A DNA stretch of 64,000 nt from Mucilaginibacter pineti. GTDB lineage: Bacteria > Bacteroidota > Bacteroidia > Sphingobacteriales > Sphingobacteriaceae. How positions within the stretch are numbered: position 1 is the stretch's first letter; each line of letters begins with the position of its first letter. Below, piece by piece: positions 42,074-50,187 of this stretch. The notes under the pieces are model-generated. The model worked only from the letters and a program-made list of their open reading frames with translations, was not told the DNA's origin and searched no databases. A program made the position numbers and the translations under genes. Location: assembly GCF_900101875.1 (NCBI RefSeq), contig NZ_FNAI01000006.1, positions 1-64,000 of the forward strand. Direction: 5' to 3'.

Positions 42074-43330
42074 TTAGTTAATAATTATATTGCGTCTCTT
42101 TAATAGTATACCTTCGCTATTCTTGATGTCTAAAACATATTTACCTTTAAATAAAAACAGAACATTATTCCCGTTTTTAATTAATAATTGATCCGCAGGA
42201 ATTCGATTTCCTTGTATTTCATTACTATAAAAAGCTTGTACAAGTTGATTACGTTTTAATTTATAATTATTCAATTTGTATGGTTTTCTTAAGCCCGCGA
42301 TACTGAGAAAAGTTGATCGCGTATTCTTTATATTGTATATAGGAAATATCACTGTTGCATCTACATATTTGCCATGCCAGGCATTGTTGCCTTGGAGGGC
42401 AATTACGGGCTGTTGAATATTTCTAAATTTGTTTACGGAAATAAACTCTTTTTCTTCAAGCTGTGGATATAGATGTTCAACCTGTTGAGTCAAGTCCACA
42501 GTAAAAGGATCAATGCCCGAAAACTCTTTAAAATATTGTGCCATTTTTTTCCAGCTATTGCTGCTTCCTTTATGAATGTGGTCATAACCTGCATATACTA
42601 ATAACTTTGCTTTTGGTTCTTTATTTAATATTCTTACTAAATTAAGAGCCATCAGGGAATCTCTGAACCGGTTACAATAATTAGGATCTTCACTTTCTTG
42701 ATTGCAATCTTCTTGCGGATCGTAAGGAATCATTATAAACCCTATTTTCTTGGCTTGACGTAATAATTCTCCAAAAAGTGGCTCATGGATATAATATCCG
42801 GTATTATAGTCAGGGTACTTTTTGCTGTTAATAAGCGAGTCCTCCAACGCTTCTATTGCCAAATAGCGATAACCGCAATCATAAAATCTTTTCAGCATGC
42901 TCAACATAAATGCCCGGTGATATGGTAAATGATGCGCTTCATTAATCATAGTTACCTGGCTTAGATTCGCCCGAGCTGTTATGTAATCGGAAGCGTCAAC
43001 AAAAGTATGTTGTCTGACAAAGGCAGTATCATAAACCACTTTTTCAGTATTTATCTGATCTTTAAATCTGAAATCGCTGTAAAAAAGAAGTTGAGGATAA
43101 TCCTCTAAAAATGAATAGTAGGTCATCATAGCTTGGAGCCAAATATTCAATCCTCCTTTTTCCGCAGTATCAACTTTAATTTTTCTAATTGCTTTTAAAG
43201 GCGCAAGATAATTTTCTGGTTGCTTATCCATAATTTCCATTGCTGTTTTAAAAGAATTTTGAGCCGGAGTTTGTGCAATCAATAAATTGGAAAAAATAAG
43301 AAAATATAAGACAAGTAATAAATGTTTCAT
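42074..43330 (-). CDS. Secreted Tiki/EreA-superfamily-like protein
   Basis: 418 residues, signal peptide MKHLLLVLYFLIFSNLLIAQ. From about residue 115 the pattern follows the erythromycin-esterase/ChaN/Tiki fold: VTMINEAHHLPYHRAFMLSM (the G/N-E-x-H motif), YRYLAIEALEDS and KAKLLVYAGYDHIHKG. These families act as metal-dependent hydrolases or haem-binding proteins; the key Glu and His residues are present, but the exact family is uncertain. The C-terminal 100 residues are beta-rich. It is AT-rich and borders the tRNA-Ala attachment site. Confidence 0.6.
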   Translation of the reverse strand: MKHLLLVLYFLIFSNLLIAQTPAQNSFKTAMEIMDKQPENYLAPLKAIRKIKVDTAEKGGLNIWLQAMMTYYSFLEDYPQLLFYSDFRFKDQINTEKVVYDTAFVRQHTFVDASDYITARANLSQVTMINEAHHLPYHRAFMLSMLKRFYDCGYRYLAIEALEDSLINSKKYPDYNTGYYIHEPLFGELLRQAKKIGFIMIPYDPQEDCNQESEDPNYCNRFRDSLMALNLVRILNKEPKAKLLVYAGYDHIHKGSSNSWKKMAQYFKEFSGIDPFTVDLTQQVEHLYPQLEEKEFISVNKFRNIQQPVIALQGNNAWHGKYVDATVIFPIYNIKNTRSTFLSIAGLRKPYKLNNYKLKRNQLVQAFYSNEIQGNRIPADQLLIKNGNNVLFLFKGKYVLDIKNSEGILLKRRNIIIN

Positions 43331-43721
43331 CGACTTAAACGGCTATTTAATGCACTAAACTAAGTAATTAGTTTGACCTGTCGAAACTTATTCGAAATCA
43401 GCCCGAGGTCTTATATAAAGTCAAAAAGAAAGCAGTATTATTAACCTACGACCCATGCTAATTCAATATTAAATACTGTAAATAAATTAGTTACGATAAA
43501 ACAAGATTAATTAACTGGATGTTTCCTGAAAAAATCACTTTTTAAAATCTAAAACGTCGAACAGCCAAAGTGAATGGCGCGAATCTCTTGCCCATAAAAG
43601 GTAAATGAAGGGGCTCGAGCCCAGCATATGAGGATGAGGAAATTTACTCCCTTTGCTGTAGCAATTACCAGGCATAAATTTAACTGGCCCAACGGCGAAC
43701 TTGTTTCCAATAACCTGTAAA
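43331..43721. other. Intergenic DNA without a supported gene
   Basis: No frame with good coding character is seen. The stretch lies on the chromosome side of the element's left junction. Confidence 0.5.
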
Positions 43722-43757
43722 ACAAAAAAGCACTTACAAATTGTAAGTACTTTTTAA
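43722..43757 (-). terminator. Terminator of the former tRNA-Ala gene
   Basis: On the minus strand AAAAGTACTTAC pairs with GTAAGTGCTTTT (one mismatch) and is followed by TTGTTTT. It sits directly after the tRNA 3' end at 43762, as at the tRNA-Asn gene. Confidence 0.7.
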
Positions 43758-43761
43758 GTTG

Positions 43762-43805
43762 TGGAGAATATCGGAGTCGAACCGATGACCTCTTGCATGC
43801 CATGC
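43762..43805 (-). other. Attachment-site remnant: 3' half of tRNA-Ala(GGC)
   Basis: Reading the minus strand from 43803: anticodon loop ATGGCAT (anticodon GGC), 3' anticodon stem GCAAG, variable AGGTC, T arm ATCGG-TTCGACT-CCGAT, acceptor strand ATTCTCC, discriminator A. The 5' half is missing: where CTTGC should precede the loop, the bases match for only two positions (to 43805). An integrated element next to a tyrosine recombinase explains this exactly. The intact tRNA should be rebuilt at the other end. Confidence 0.85.
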
Positions 43806-43828
43806 CTCCATAGTGACCTTTTTTACTA

Positions 43829-43860
43829 TTTGCAAGACATTGTTTTTATACCTATTTTTG
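43829..43860 (+). promoter_or_regulatory. Integrase promoter
   Basis: TTTG (43829-43832), 20 bases, TATTTTTG (43853-43860): a full match to TTTG-N19-21-TAnnTTTG. It lies 24 bases inside the element's left junction. Confidence 0.7.
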
Positions 43861-43982
43861 TGATGTACAGATAGTTATATAGTTTTATTGAGTTTATTTA
43901 AGTATGCTTAGACAACGAATGTTGTACCTATGTTGTACCTAAAAACGACCACTTGCACTATCATAAACCGACCACTTGCATT

Positions 43983-45221
43983 ATGTCAATTTCAACTAAA
44001 TTAATTCTAAGGTACAACAAAATTCTCACTAATGATGAACATCCGATCATGCTAAGAATAACTATAAACAGGCAAAGCCAGTTTGTTACTACAAAAAAAT
44101 CAAGTAGCGTTGAAAACTGGGATGAAAAAGCTCAAAGCGTAAGAAAAAGTCATCCCGACCACCGAACTATCAATCCCCTACTTAAAAGTATTAACAGCAA
44201 GATAGACTTGATTCTCTTAAATGCCGGTGAAGAACAAGAAATAGTAAGTTTTGATGATGTGAAAAACGTCGTCCTAAGAATGACTGTGACCGACCGTGAT
44301 ATCAAGAGCCAAAATCTTCTGGAATATTTTGATACAGTAATCAATAGGTTAAAAGAGCAGGACAGGCTTGGGTACGCAGAAACATTTGACTCGACAAAAA
44401 AATGTCTGAAGCGCTTTACCGGCAATCGAGATTACCCCTTTCTAAATATTCAATTGAGTTTTCTGAATAAGTTTGAAGGTGATTTGTTAAAACGTAATTG
44501 CGCAGCAACAACAAGAAGCGTTTATTTCAGGACGTTTAGGACTTTATGGAAAATGGCGATAAAGGATAAAGTATGCCCTGAAAAACATTACCCCTTTAAG
44601 GATTTTTCGTTTGCCAAATACAATAACCCTCGTACGAAGAAGCGGGCTATAACCAAACCTCAAATTGATCTGATTGCTGATATTAAAATTGGTGCAGATC
44701 AAGACACCCTTATTAATTCAAGGAACTATTTTTTATTTAGTTTTTATTGCCGTGGACTTAATTTCACGGACTTAGCTGAACTAAAATGGGGCAATATTTG
44801 CGAGGGGGAATTATCCTATACAAGAGCCAAAACAGGTGAAGACTTTCGGTTTAAACTGCATGATCAAGCGTTGCGAATTATTGAACATTACAAAAATCTT
44901 GATGGCAGTAGTGATGCAGGATATATATTTCCCATTCTATATAAACGGCACGACACCCCTAAAGCAATCAGGTTTCGTAAGCAAAAGATATTGAAACGGG
45001 TAAACAGGGATATTAAGGAACTCGCTAAATCGGTAGGTATAGAAAGAACGGTGACAACGTATGTAGCCAGGCATTCTTATGCTTCTATTTTACGATCTAA
45101 TGGGGTATCAAAAGAAATCATAGGGCAAACTATGGGGCATGACAGTTTAAAAACAACAGACATTTACCTTGACGACATCGGAGATCCTGTACTGGATGCA
45201 TTGATTAATGCTGCTTTATAG
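43983..45221 (+). CDS. Tyrosine recombinase (integrase)
   Basis: 412 residues from ATG 43983 (ten more codons are open upstream). Arm-binding domain (STKLILRYNKILTNDEHPIM, 1-80), SAM-like core-binding domain (about 95-200) and catalytic domain (about 215-410). Catalytic residues seen: Arg in FYCRGLNFTDLAEL, the His/Arg cluster in YVARHSYASILRS, His in IIGQTMGHDSLKTT and Tyr in DIYLDDI. It is the Bacteroidota conjugative-element type of integrase (phage_int_SAM_5). It would catalyse insertion into and excision from the adjacent tRNA-Ala site. Confidence 0.94.
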   Translation: MSISTKLILRYNKILTNDEHPIMLRITINRQSQFVTTKKSSSVENWDEKAQSVRKSHPDHRTINPLLKSINSKIDLILLNAGEEQEIVSFDDVKNVVLRMTVTDRDIKSQNLLEYFDTVINRLKEQDRLGYAETFDSTKKCLKRFTGNRDYPFLNIQLSFLNKFEGDLLKRNCAATTRSVYFRTFRTLWKMAIKDKVCPEKHYPFKDFSFAKYNNPRTKKRAITKPQIDLIADIKIGADQDTLINSRNYFLFSFYCRGLNFTDLAELKWGNICEGELSYTRAKTGEDFRFKLHDQALRIIEHYKNLDGSSDAGYIFPILYKRHDTPKAIRFRKQKILKRVNRDIKELAKSVGIERTVTTYVARHSYASILRSNGVSKEIIGQTMGHDSLKTTDIYLDDIGDPVLDALINAAL

Positions 45222-45269
45222 ATGCCGTAAAAAGGCTTTTAGGCCTGCCTTTTCTATCAGATAGCCGTT

Positions 45270-45429
45270 TTACCGTAACTGCATGACATTCGTAATCATT
45301 TTACTGAACCTGGTACAGGATTACTGTAGCTTATAGCTGTTTTTAATTAAAATATTGGCTATATAATTGTTTTACTGTATATTTATATAATTATAATTAA
45401 ATTACAGTATAAAAATCTATTTTACCGTA
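45270..45429. promoter_or_regulatory. Repeated TTACYGTA boxes before the Fic gene
   Basis: TTACCGTA 45270-45277, TTACTGAA 45301-45308, TTACTGTA 45321-45328, TTACTGTA 45372-45379, TTACCGTA 45422-45429, plus an inverted near copy at 45403-45410. Start-to-start steps are 31, 20, 51 and 50 bp, all close to multiples of a helical turn. The last box lies 12 bases before the ATG at 45442. Likely operator sites. Confidence 0.55.
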
Positions 45430-45441
45430 AGCTTAAAGTGT

Positions 45442-46956
45442 ATGAATTTAATCCCTGTTGGCAATTTATGGCTCCGCGAGCGGTTCGGTCTAAAAAAACA
45501 TCGCTTAACACATCAATCTTATGTAGGCAATAATGAAAAAATAGAGCTCAACCAACAAGGTGACGTTAACCAAATCTACGGAAAAAAATATGCACCGGAA
45601 GAAAACACCCCGTTAGCTCACATTGTATTTTCATTAAAATATGATGATTTGGATTTGTCGTTCCTGAAGGCAGTCTTTACTCAAATCGGCACAGCTGAGA
45701 TCATCGAGTTTATTGGACAATCACCATCCGGTAAGTACACCAGGAAAATTGGCTTTTTATATGAGTTTTTAACGGGGTTAAGCTTAGACCTGCCTTACCA
45801 GATCTCCGGTAACTACACCGATCTTTTAGATGAAGACGAATATATCACTGGCCGTATCATAAAAAATAACCGCTGGCGCATCAATAATAATTTATTGGGT
45901 ACGGTTTCATTTTGCCCGGTAGTTAGGAGGACGCCGGTATTGGATCAGTTACTAAAAGAGGATATCGAAGTTCAGATTGAACAATTAAAGCAACAGTATT
46001 CTCCTGATATTTTCAGGCGGGCCACTAATTACCTTTACAGCAAGGAGACCCGTTCTTCTTACGAAATTGAAAAGGAAAAGCCATCACCCGAACGGATGAA
46101 CAGGTTTATCGCTTTGTTGATGAAAGCAGGAAAGGAATCCAGTGAACAAATGCTGGATGAAGGAAGTTTAACCACCCTGCAAAATTCTATAGTCGATCCA
46201 AGGTTTGCAGCTCCGGGGTTCCGGGACTTTCAGAATTATATCGGGCAGTCCCTGCCATACGGCGATGAAATCATTCATTACATTTGCCCGCCACCCCAAT
46301 ATTTAATCTCGCTAATGGATGGATTGAAGGCTGTAGCCGACAAAACAGAGGGGGGCTATGCTGTGGTCAGGGCTACGCTGATCTCTTTTGGTTTCGTTTT
46401 TATCCACCCTTTTGAAGATGGTAATGGCCGCTTACATCGTTTCTTAATCCATGATATGCTGGTCAGGGACGGTATTGTACCTGATGGATTGATTATCCCG
46501 GTGTCTGCGCACATGCTTAACCACATTCATGACTACGACCAGGTATTGGAAAACTATTCAAAGCCACTGCTTCACCAGATCAATTATACAAAAAAAGGAA
46601 ATGGAGAAATGGAAGTGACCAATCCTGCGGAAGTGGAAGGTTATTTTCGATACCCTGATTTGACTACACAATGTATCTTTTTAGCACAGACTATACAGGA
46701 AACGATCAGCCAGGACATACCGGAAGAACTGGCATTTATACAACATTATGATGAATTAAAGAGCGAACTGCAAAACATTGTTGATATGCCGGATAAGGAC
46801 ATTAACCTGATGATCTTGTTTTTACATCAGAATAAAGGTGCTTTCCCCAATCGCAGAAGGAAAGATTTTTCTAAGCTCACCGAATTGGAAATAACCGCTA
46901 TGGAAGCGGCCTATAGAACTATTTTTCAGGATAATATTGATCAGAAAACTAACTAA
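45442..46956 (+). CDS. Fic domain protein (predicted AMPylase-type transferase)
   Basis: 504 residues. The Fic active site is complete: IHPFEDGNGRLHRFLIHDML at about 332-351 (HPFx-D/E-GNGRxxR). The N-terminal half (1-200) matches the large Bacteroidota/proteobacterial Fic subgroup (FGLKKHRLTHQSYVGNNEKI, FALKYDD-like HIVFSLKYDDLDLSFLKAVF, GFLYEFLTGLSLDL, SFCPVVRRTPVLDQLL). No (S/T)xxxE(G/N) inhibitory helix is obvious. It may modify a target by AMP transfer; toxin, regulator or cargo are all possible. Own operator region upstream. Confidence 0.9.
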   Translation: MNLIPVGNLWLRERFGLKKHRLTHQSYVGNNEKIELNQQGDVNQIYGKKYAPEENTPLAHIVFSLKYDDLDLSFLKAVFTQIGTAEIIEFIGQSPSGKYTRKIGFLYEFLTGLSLDLPYQISGNYTDLLDEDEYITGRIIKNNRWRINNNLLGTVSFCPVVRRTPVLDQLLKEDIEVQIEQLKQQYSPDIFRRATNYLYSKETRSSYEIEKEKPSPERMNRFIALLMKAGKESSEQMLDEGSLTTLQNSIVDPRFAAPGFRDFQNYIGQSLPYGDEIIHYICPPPQYLISLMDGLKAVADKTEGGYAVVRATLISFGFVFIHPFEDGNGRLHRFLIHDMLVRDGIVPDGLIIPVSAHMLNHIHDYDQVLENYSKPLLHQINYTKKGNGEMEVTNPAEVEGYFRYPDLTTQCIFLAQTIQETISQDIPEELAFIQHYDELKSELQNIVDMPDKDINLMILFLHQNKGAFPNRRRKDFSKLTELEITAMEAAYRTIFQDNIDQKTN

Positions 46957-46964
46957 TATGTCGT

Positions 46965-47018
46965 GAGGGAGTAAATTAGGGCAGTGAGGGATTAAACGAG
47001 GGTTAAATGAGGGATTAC
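46965..47018. promoter_or_regulatory. Four direct repeats of GAGGGATTAAA
   Basis: Copies at 46965 (GAGGGAGTAAA), 46986 (GAGGGATTAAA), 46998 (GAGGGTTAAA) and 47009 (GAGGGATTAC), steps 21, 12, 11. They directly follow the Fic stop and precede the next gene by about 145 bases. A dyad TTCTACACAGCGTGTAGAA lies at 47047-47065. Confidence 0.6.
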
Positions 47019-47161
47019 AATCGTTAATCACATTGGTCACTGAAAATTCTACACAGCGTGTAGAACATACCTTAAAACAATTCCGGCCTTACCATTACTT
47101 AAATAAACCTATCAAAAACTATTTCCCACATTCCGGCGTTTGAAGAACTTTAAGCTACCTT

Positions 47162-48340
47162 ATGTATTTCTTAAACCTAAAAGCATTTCATCCCGCCTCC
47201 GGGATCAATACGGACAATCATGGAAAATACCCGTTTATTTCTTCCGTTGACGGCCTGTTTGAACCGGACGACTATGAATTCAACTATAAGCGGAACTTTC
47301 CTTTCGAGCGCATAAATTTACCGGATGACAGGGTGTTTTATGTCAGTGAGCCCAACCTTACCCGCATTTTCAAAAACACCTTCTATGGCTCCAATCGTAT
47401 TATCAGGGATAATGAGCAGCCGATAGATGAACATTATACCAACGAACTGGTCACACTTTTTTATAATGGGTACCTGGCGGGAACCGACAGGTTTTACAGA
47501 GAATTGGGCCAGACCTATTTATCCTTAACACTGGATCAGAAAAAAGAGGCACTGCGGGATTTTATTTCTTATTGCCATATCAACCTTTACTTTGAAGGTT
47601 TCGCCATTCCCGAGGTACTATATGCTTTGGGTTATCTGCAGGCCAACCTGGTAAGGGGTTTCCAGGAGTATAAAAACCTGCAAGGCCTGAAGGAGCAAGA
47701 ACTGGTACCGCCTATTGTCAAGGTTTATCCAATTGTAAAGATGCCGGAGCAGGAAGCTGTAAAGCCGCAGGAAACCGAAGTGAAGGCGGAAGTGCAGAAC
47801 GCTGTTCCGCCAGTACCTGAGCCGGAAATCCTGACACCGCAATTATTAGCAACAAATCCCCCTGTATATATTCCTTTAAAATATCCGGCCACCGCGATAT
47901 TCGAGTTATGGTGCGCCCTACTGGATAAACAACTTTGCCAGCTGATGCAGGTACCGCAGGTTTTCTTTGTCGAAAAAGAGATCAAAGAACTGCTGGGCAG
48001 GCTTTTTGAAGCCGAGGGGCAGGAGCCGCTTTGGTTGATGGTAGCAGAACCGCAGTATTACGAAATGGCACCAGGCTACCAAAACCTGTTATGCCTATTG
48101 ATGCATGCCACCTATAAGCTGAATACCATGTATGTGAAAGTGCCGCAGGTACTGTATTGTGAACTATTGAAATCAAACTTCTCTTCTTTTGACACCATCG
48201 AATCGGTTAACGACATCAAAAGCAACATGACCAAGAAGAAAGATACGGCCATCAATTTTGTCCATAAAAGCAGTGGCAGCTACGCTAAAAAAGCGTATAA
48301 AGTCCTAAAAAAAGTACCGACCTATATACTCAAATCCTAA
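47162..48340 (+). CDS. Hypothetical element-encoded protein with Pro/Glu-rich linker
   Basis: 392 residues, no signal. Two globular parts are joined by a Pro/Glu/Val linker (about 195-240, KVYPIVKMPEQEAVKPQETE, NAVPPVPEPEILTPQ). The C-terminal part ends in a Lys-rich segment (NMTKKKDTAINFVHKSSGSY). I recognise no domain. A similar two-part layout with a Pro/Thr/Glu linker appears in the truncated protein at the left edge (1-944), but I see no convincing sequence match. Position between Fic and the HTH gene suggests an element-maintenance role. Confidence 0.7.
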   Translation: MYFLNLKAFHPASGINTDNHGKYPFISSVDGLFEPDDYEFNYKRNFPFERINLPDDRVFYVSEPNLTRIFKNTFYGSNRIIRDNEQPIDEHYTNELVTLFYNGYLAGTDRFYRELGQTYLSLTLDQKKEALRDFISYCHINLYFEGFAIPEVLYALGYLQANLVRGFQEYKNLQGLKEQELVPPIVKVYPIVKMPEQEAVKPQETEVKAEVQNAVPPVPEPEILTPQLLATNPPVYIPLKYPATAIFELWCALLDKQLCQLMQVPQVFFVEKEIKELLGRLFEAEGQEPLWLMVAEPQYYEMAPGYQNLLCLLMHATYKLNTMYVKVPQVLYCELLKSNFSSFDTIESVNDIKSNMTKKKDTAINFVHKSSGSYAKKAYKVLKKVPTYILKS

Positions 48341-48343
48341 CTA

Positions 48344-48418
48344 CGTTCAACTTCGTTCATTAACGTTGGGTTATTTTCATACTCTTTTGCGTTCATCAAA
48401 TTTTTTAATTTATGAACG
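48344..48418. promoter_or_regulatory. CGTT(CA) repeats before the HTH gene
   Basis: CGTTCA at 48344 and 48354, CGTTGG at 48364, CGTTCA at 48390, and the inverted TGAACG at 48413-48418, which overlaps the ATG of the HTH gene. Steps 10, 10 and 26. Possibly sites bound by the HTH protein itself. Confidence 0.5.
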
Positions 48419-48699
48419 CAACATTTGTTACTACCCTATCGACACAAGAGCTTCAGGAGCTCATTGAGTCATCTGTCAGAAATGCGGTACACTTACAGCC
48501 GCCCCGCCCGGATAACGAGGACGACACCTTGCTGGATACCAAAGAAGCCGCGGTACTGATCAAGTATGAGGTCACTTCACTCTACGGGCTGGTGAAAAGA
48601 AAAAAGATCCCATTTTGTAAAGTGGAAGGCAAGCTACTTTTCTCCCGTAAGAAACTATTGGCATGGATCGGCAGCGGCCAGCAGGCCGTTGTACAATAA
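48412..48699 (+). CDS. Helix-turn-helix protein, excisionase/MerR-like
   Basis: 95 residues. The C-terminal half is an HTH_17 domain: LLDTKEAAVLIKYEVTSLYG, LVKRKKIPFCKVEGKLLFSR, KKLLAWIG. Such proteins act as excisionases or as small regulators in Bacteroidota elements. It lies 2 bases before the primase/helicase start and is probably co-transcribed with it. Confidence 0.85.
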   Translation: MNATFVTTLSTQELQELIESSVRNAVHLQPPRPDNEDDTLLDTKEAAVLIKYEVTSLYGLVKRKKIPFCKVEGKLLFSRKKLLAWIGSGQQAVVQ

Positions 48700-48701
48700 G
48701 T

Positions 48702-49934
48702 ATGGCCATGGCTGATCAATTCTTTCCACTAAACCAACCTGGCAGTTACATCCGCGTACAGACCTCGTATTACAAACGGACCCGGCAACCGATGGTTACC
48801 GGCGGCTATACGGACGGTTGGCTGCTTTGGTCATCGGAAACACTCAAAAAAGATTTGAGTGCAGATGCGATCAAAAAAATCCGCAAGTTCGATGCGTATT
48901 GCTGTGTTCCCAGCCATACTGATTACCGGGAAACCATCGGCAACTATTTTAACAAGTATCATCCTTTGGAGTTCAAACCGGAGCCGGGTTCCTGTGAGAC
49001 CATTTTGGGCTTTTTGGGTCACATCTTTGGCGAGCAGTGTGAATTGGGACTGGATTATATAACCCTGCTCTATACCCGGCCGGTCATCAAACTGCCGATT
49101 CTTTGCCTGGTATCCAAAGAACGAAAAACAGGCAAGACTACTTTTCTAGACCTGCTAAAAGTCATCTTCGGTAACAATATGACCTTTAACGGAAACCATG
49201 ATTTCAGGTCACAGTTCAATTCCGATTGGATGAATACGCTGATCATAGGCGTGGAGGAAGTGTTGCTGGATAAAAAGGAGGATTCGGAAAAGATCAAGAA
49301 CCTGAGTACCGCCAAAGTATCCAAGGTAGAAGCCAAAAGCAAGGATAAGCGCGAGACGGAATTCTTTGGCAAGTTCATCCTTTGTTCCAATAACGAGTAC
49401 AATTTTATTGTTATTGAACCGACGGAAACCCGGTACTGGGTAAGAAAGATACCTGTGTTTGAAAAAGAAAATGTTCGCCTTTTGGAACAGATGACCACGG
49501 AGATTCCTGCTTTTCTTTTTCATTTATTAGAGCGGCCTTTATCGGTGCCTGTTGGTAATACCCGGATGTGGTTTTCCGAGCAGCAGATACGAACAGATGC
49601 TTTATTACGCGTGATGCGCAATAACCGTAACCGGCTTGAAACAGAACTGCTTTTATTACTCAAGGAAATCCAAGAGCATGACCCCGGCCAAAAAATGTGC
49701 TTTGCCAATAAGGACATTCTGGACCTGCTTAAAAAAAGCATGCCCCGTCTGACGCGGCAGGATGTGTCGCAACTGATGCAACAGGAATGGGGCCTTGTAC
49801 CGGTGCCGAACAGTTTAAGCTATTCAACCTATTGCTATAATAACCTCAACGAATTGGTTTCGGTAGCCAAAACAGGCAGGTATTATACCATTACGGAGGA
49901 GTGGCTGAGGCAAAAGTTTGATGAGTCGGGCTAA
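48702..49934 (+). CDS. Primase/helicase (DUF5906-type AAA ATPase)
   Basis: 410 residues from ATG 48702, or 408 from ATG 48708. Helicase core: Walker A LPILCLVSKERKTGKTTFLD (GKT at about 144-146), Walker B-like LIIGVEEVLLD, and the sensor FILCSNNEYNFIVIEPTETR. This is the phage/plasmid primase-associated DNA helicase group (DUF5906, SF3-like). It would unwind the element's DNA for its own replication. An AT-rich region with GATGAG repeats follows (49973-50106). Confidence 0.85.
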   Translation: MAMADQFFPLNQPGSYIRVQTSYYKRTRQPMVTGGYTDGWLLWSSETLKKDLSADAIKKIRKFDAYCCVPSHTDYRETIGNYFNKYHPLEFKPEPGSCETILGFLGHIFGEQCELGLDYITLLYTRPVIKLPILCLVSKERKTGKTTFLDLLKVIFGNNMTFNGNHDFRSQFNSDWMNTLIIGVEEVLLDKKEDSEKIKNLSTAKVSKVEAKSKDKRETEFFGKFILCSNNEYNFIVIEPTETRYWVRKIPVFEKENVRLLEQMTTEIPAFLFHLLERPLSVPVGNTRMWFSEQQIRTDALLRVMRNNRNRLETELLLLLKEIQEHDPGQKMCFANKDILDLLKKSMPRLTRQDVSQLMQQEWGLVPVPNSLSYSTYCYNNLNELVSVAKTGRYYTITEEWLRQKFDESG

Positions 49935-49972
49935 GTATACAATTATCAAATTGCTTTTCAGTGCATTACATG

Positions 49973-50106
49973 CTCATCATGGTTTGATGAGGTACGATGA
50001 GCAATGATGACCACGATGAGCAAACTCATCAAAGCAGAAAACTATGATGAGGCGATGATGAGGGTATAAATAATTTATTTATAAATAGTTATAGGTATAG
50101 CTCATC
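49973..50106. other. Phased GATGAG repeats and AT-rich tract: candidate replication origin or operator
   Basis: GATGAG at 49986, 49996, 50015, 50046 and 50057, GATGAC at 50006, and inverted CTCATC at 49973, 50025 and 50101. Steps between direct copies are 10, 10, 9, 31, 11. They are followed by a near-palindromic AT tract (TATAAATAATTTATTTATA, 50066-50084). The place between helicase and primase genes fits an origin with iterons; an operator for the primase gene is the alternative. No gene lies in 49935-50187. Confidence 0.5.
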
Positions 50107-50187
50107 ATTCATCATAAAAGCAAGGGTAGCCCTCCCATATGGTTTGGCTCCTGCATCATTTAATTACAACCCATTAGATTTTACAAC

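Noticed and set aside
43549..43803. 84-codon minus-strand frame over the tRNA-Ala remnant
   Set aside because: It reads through the tRNA sequence and terminator and has no coding character.
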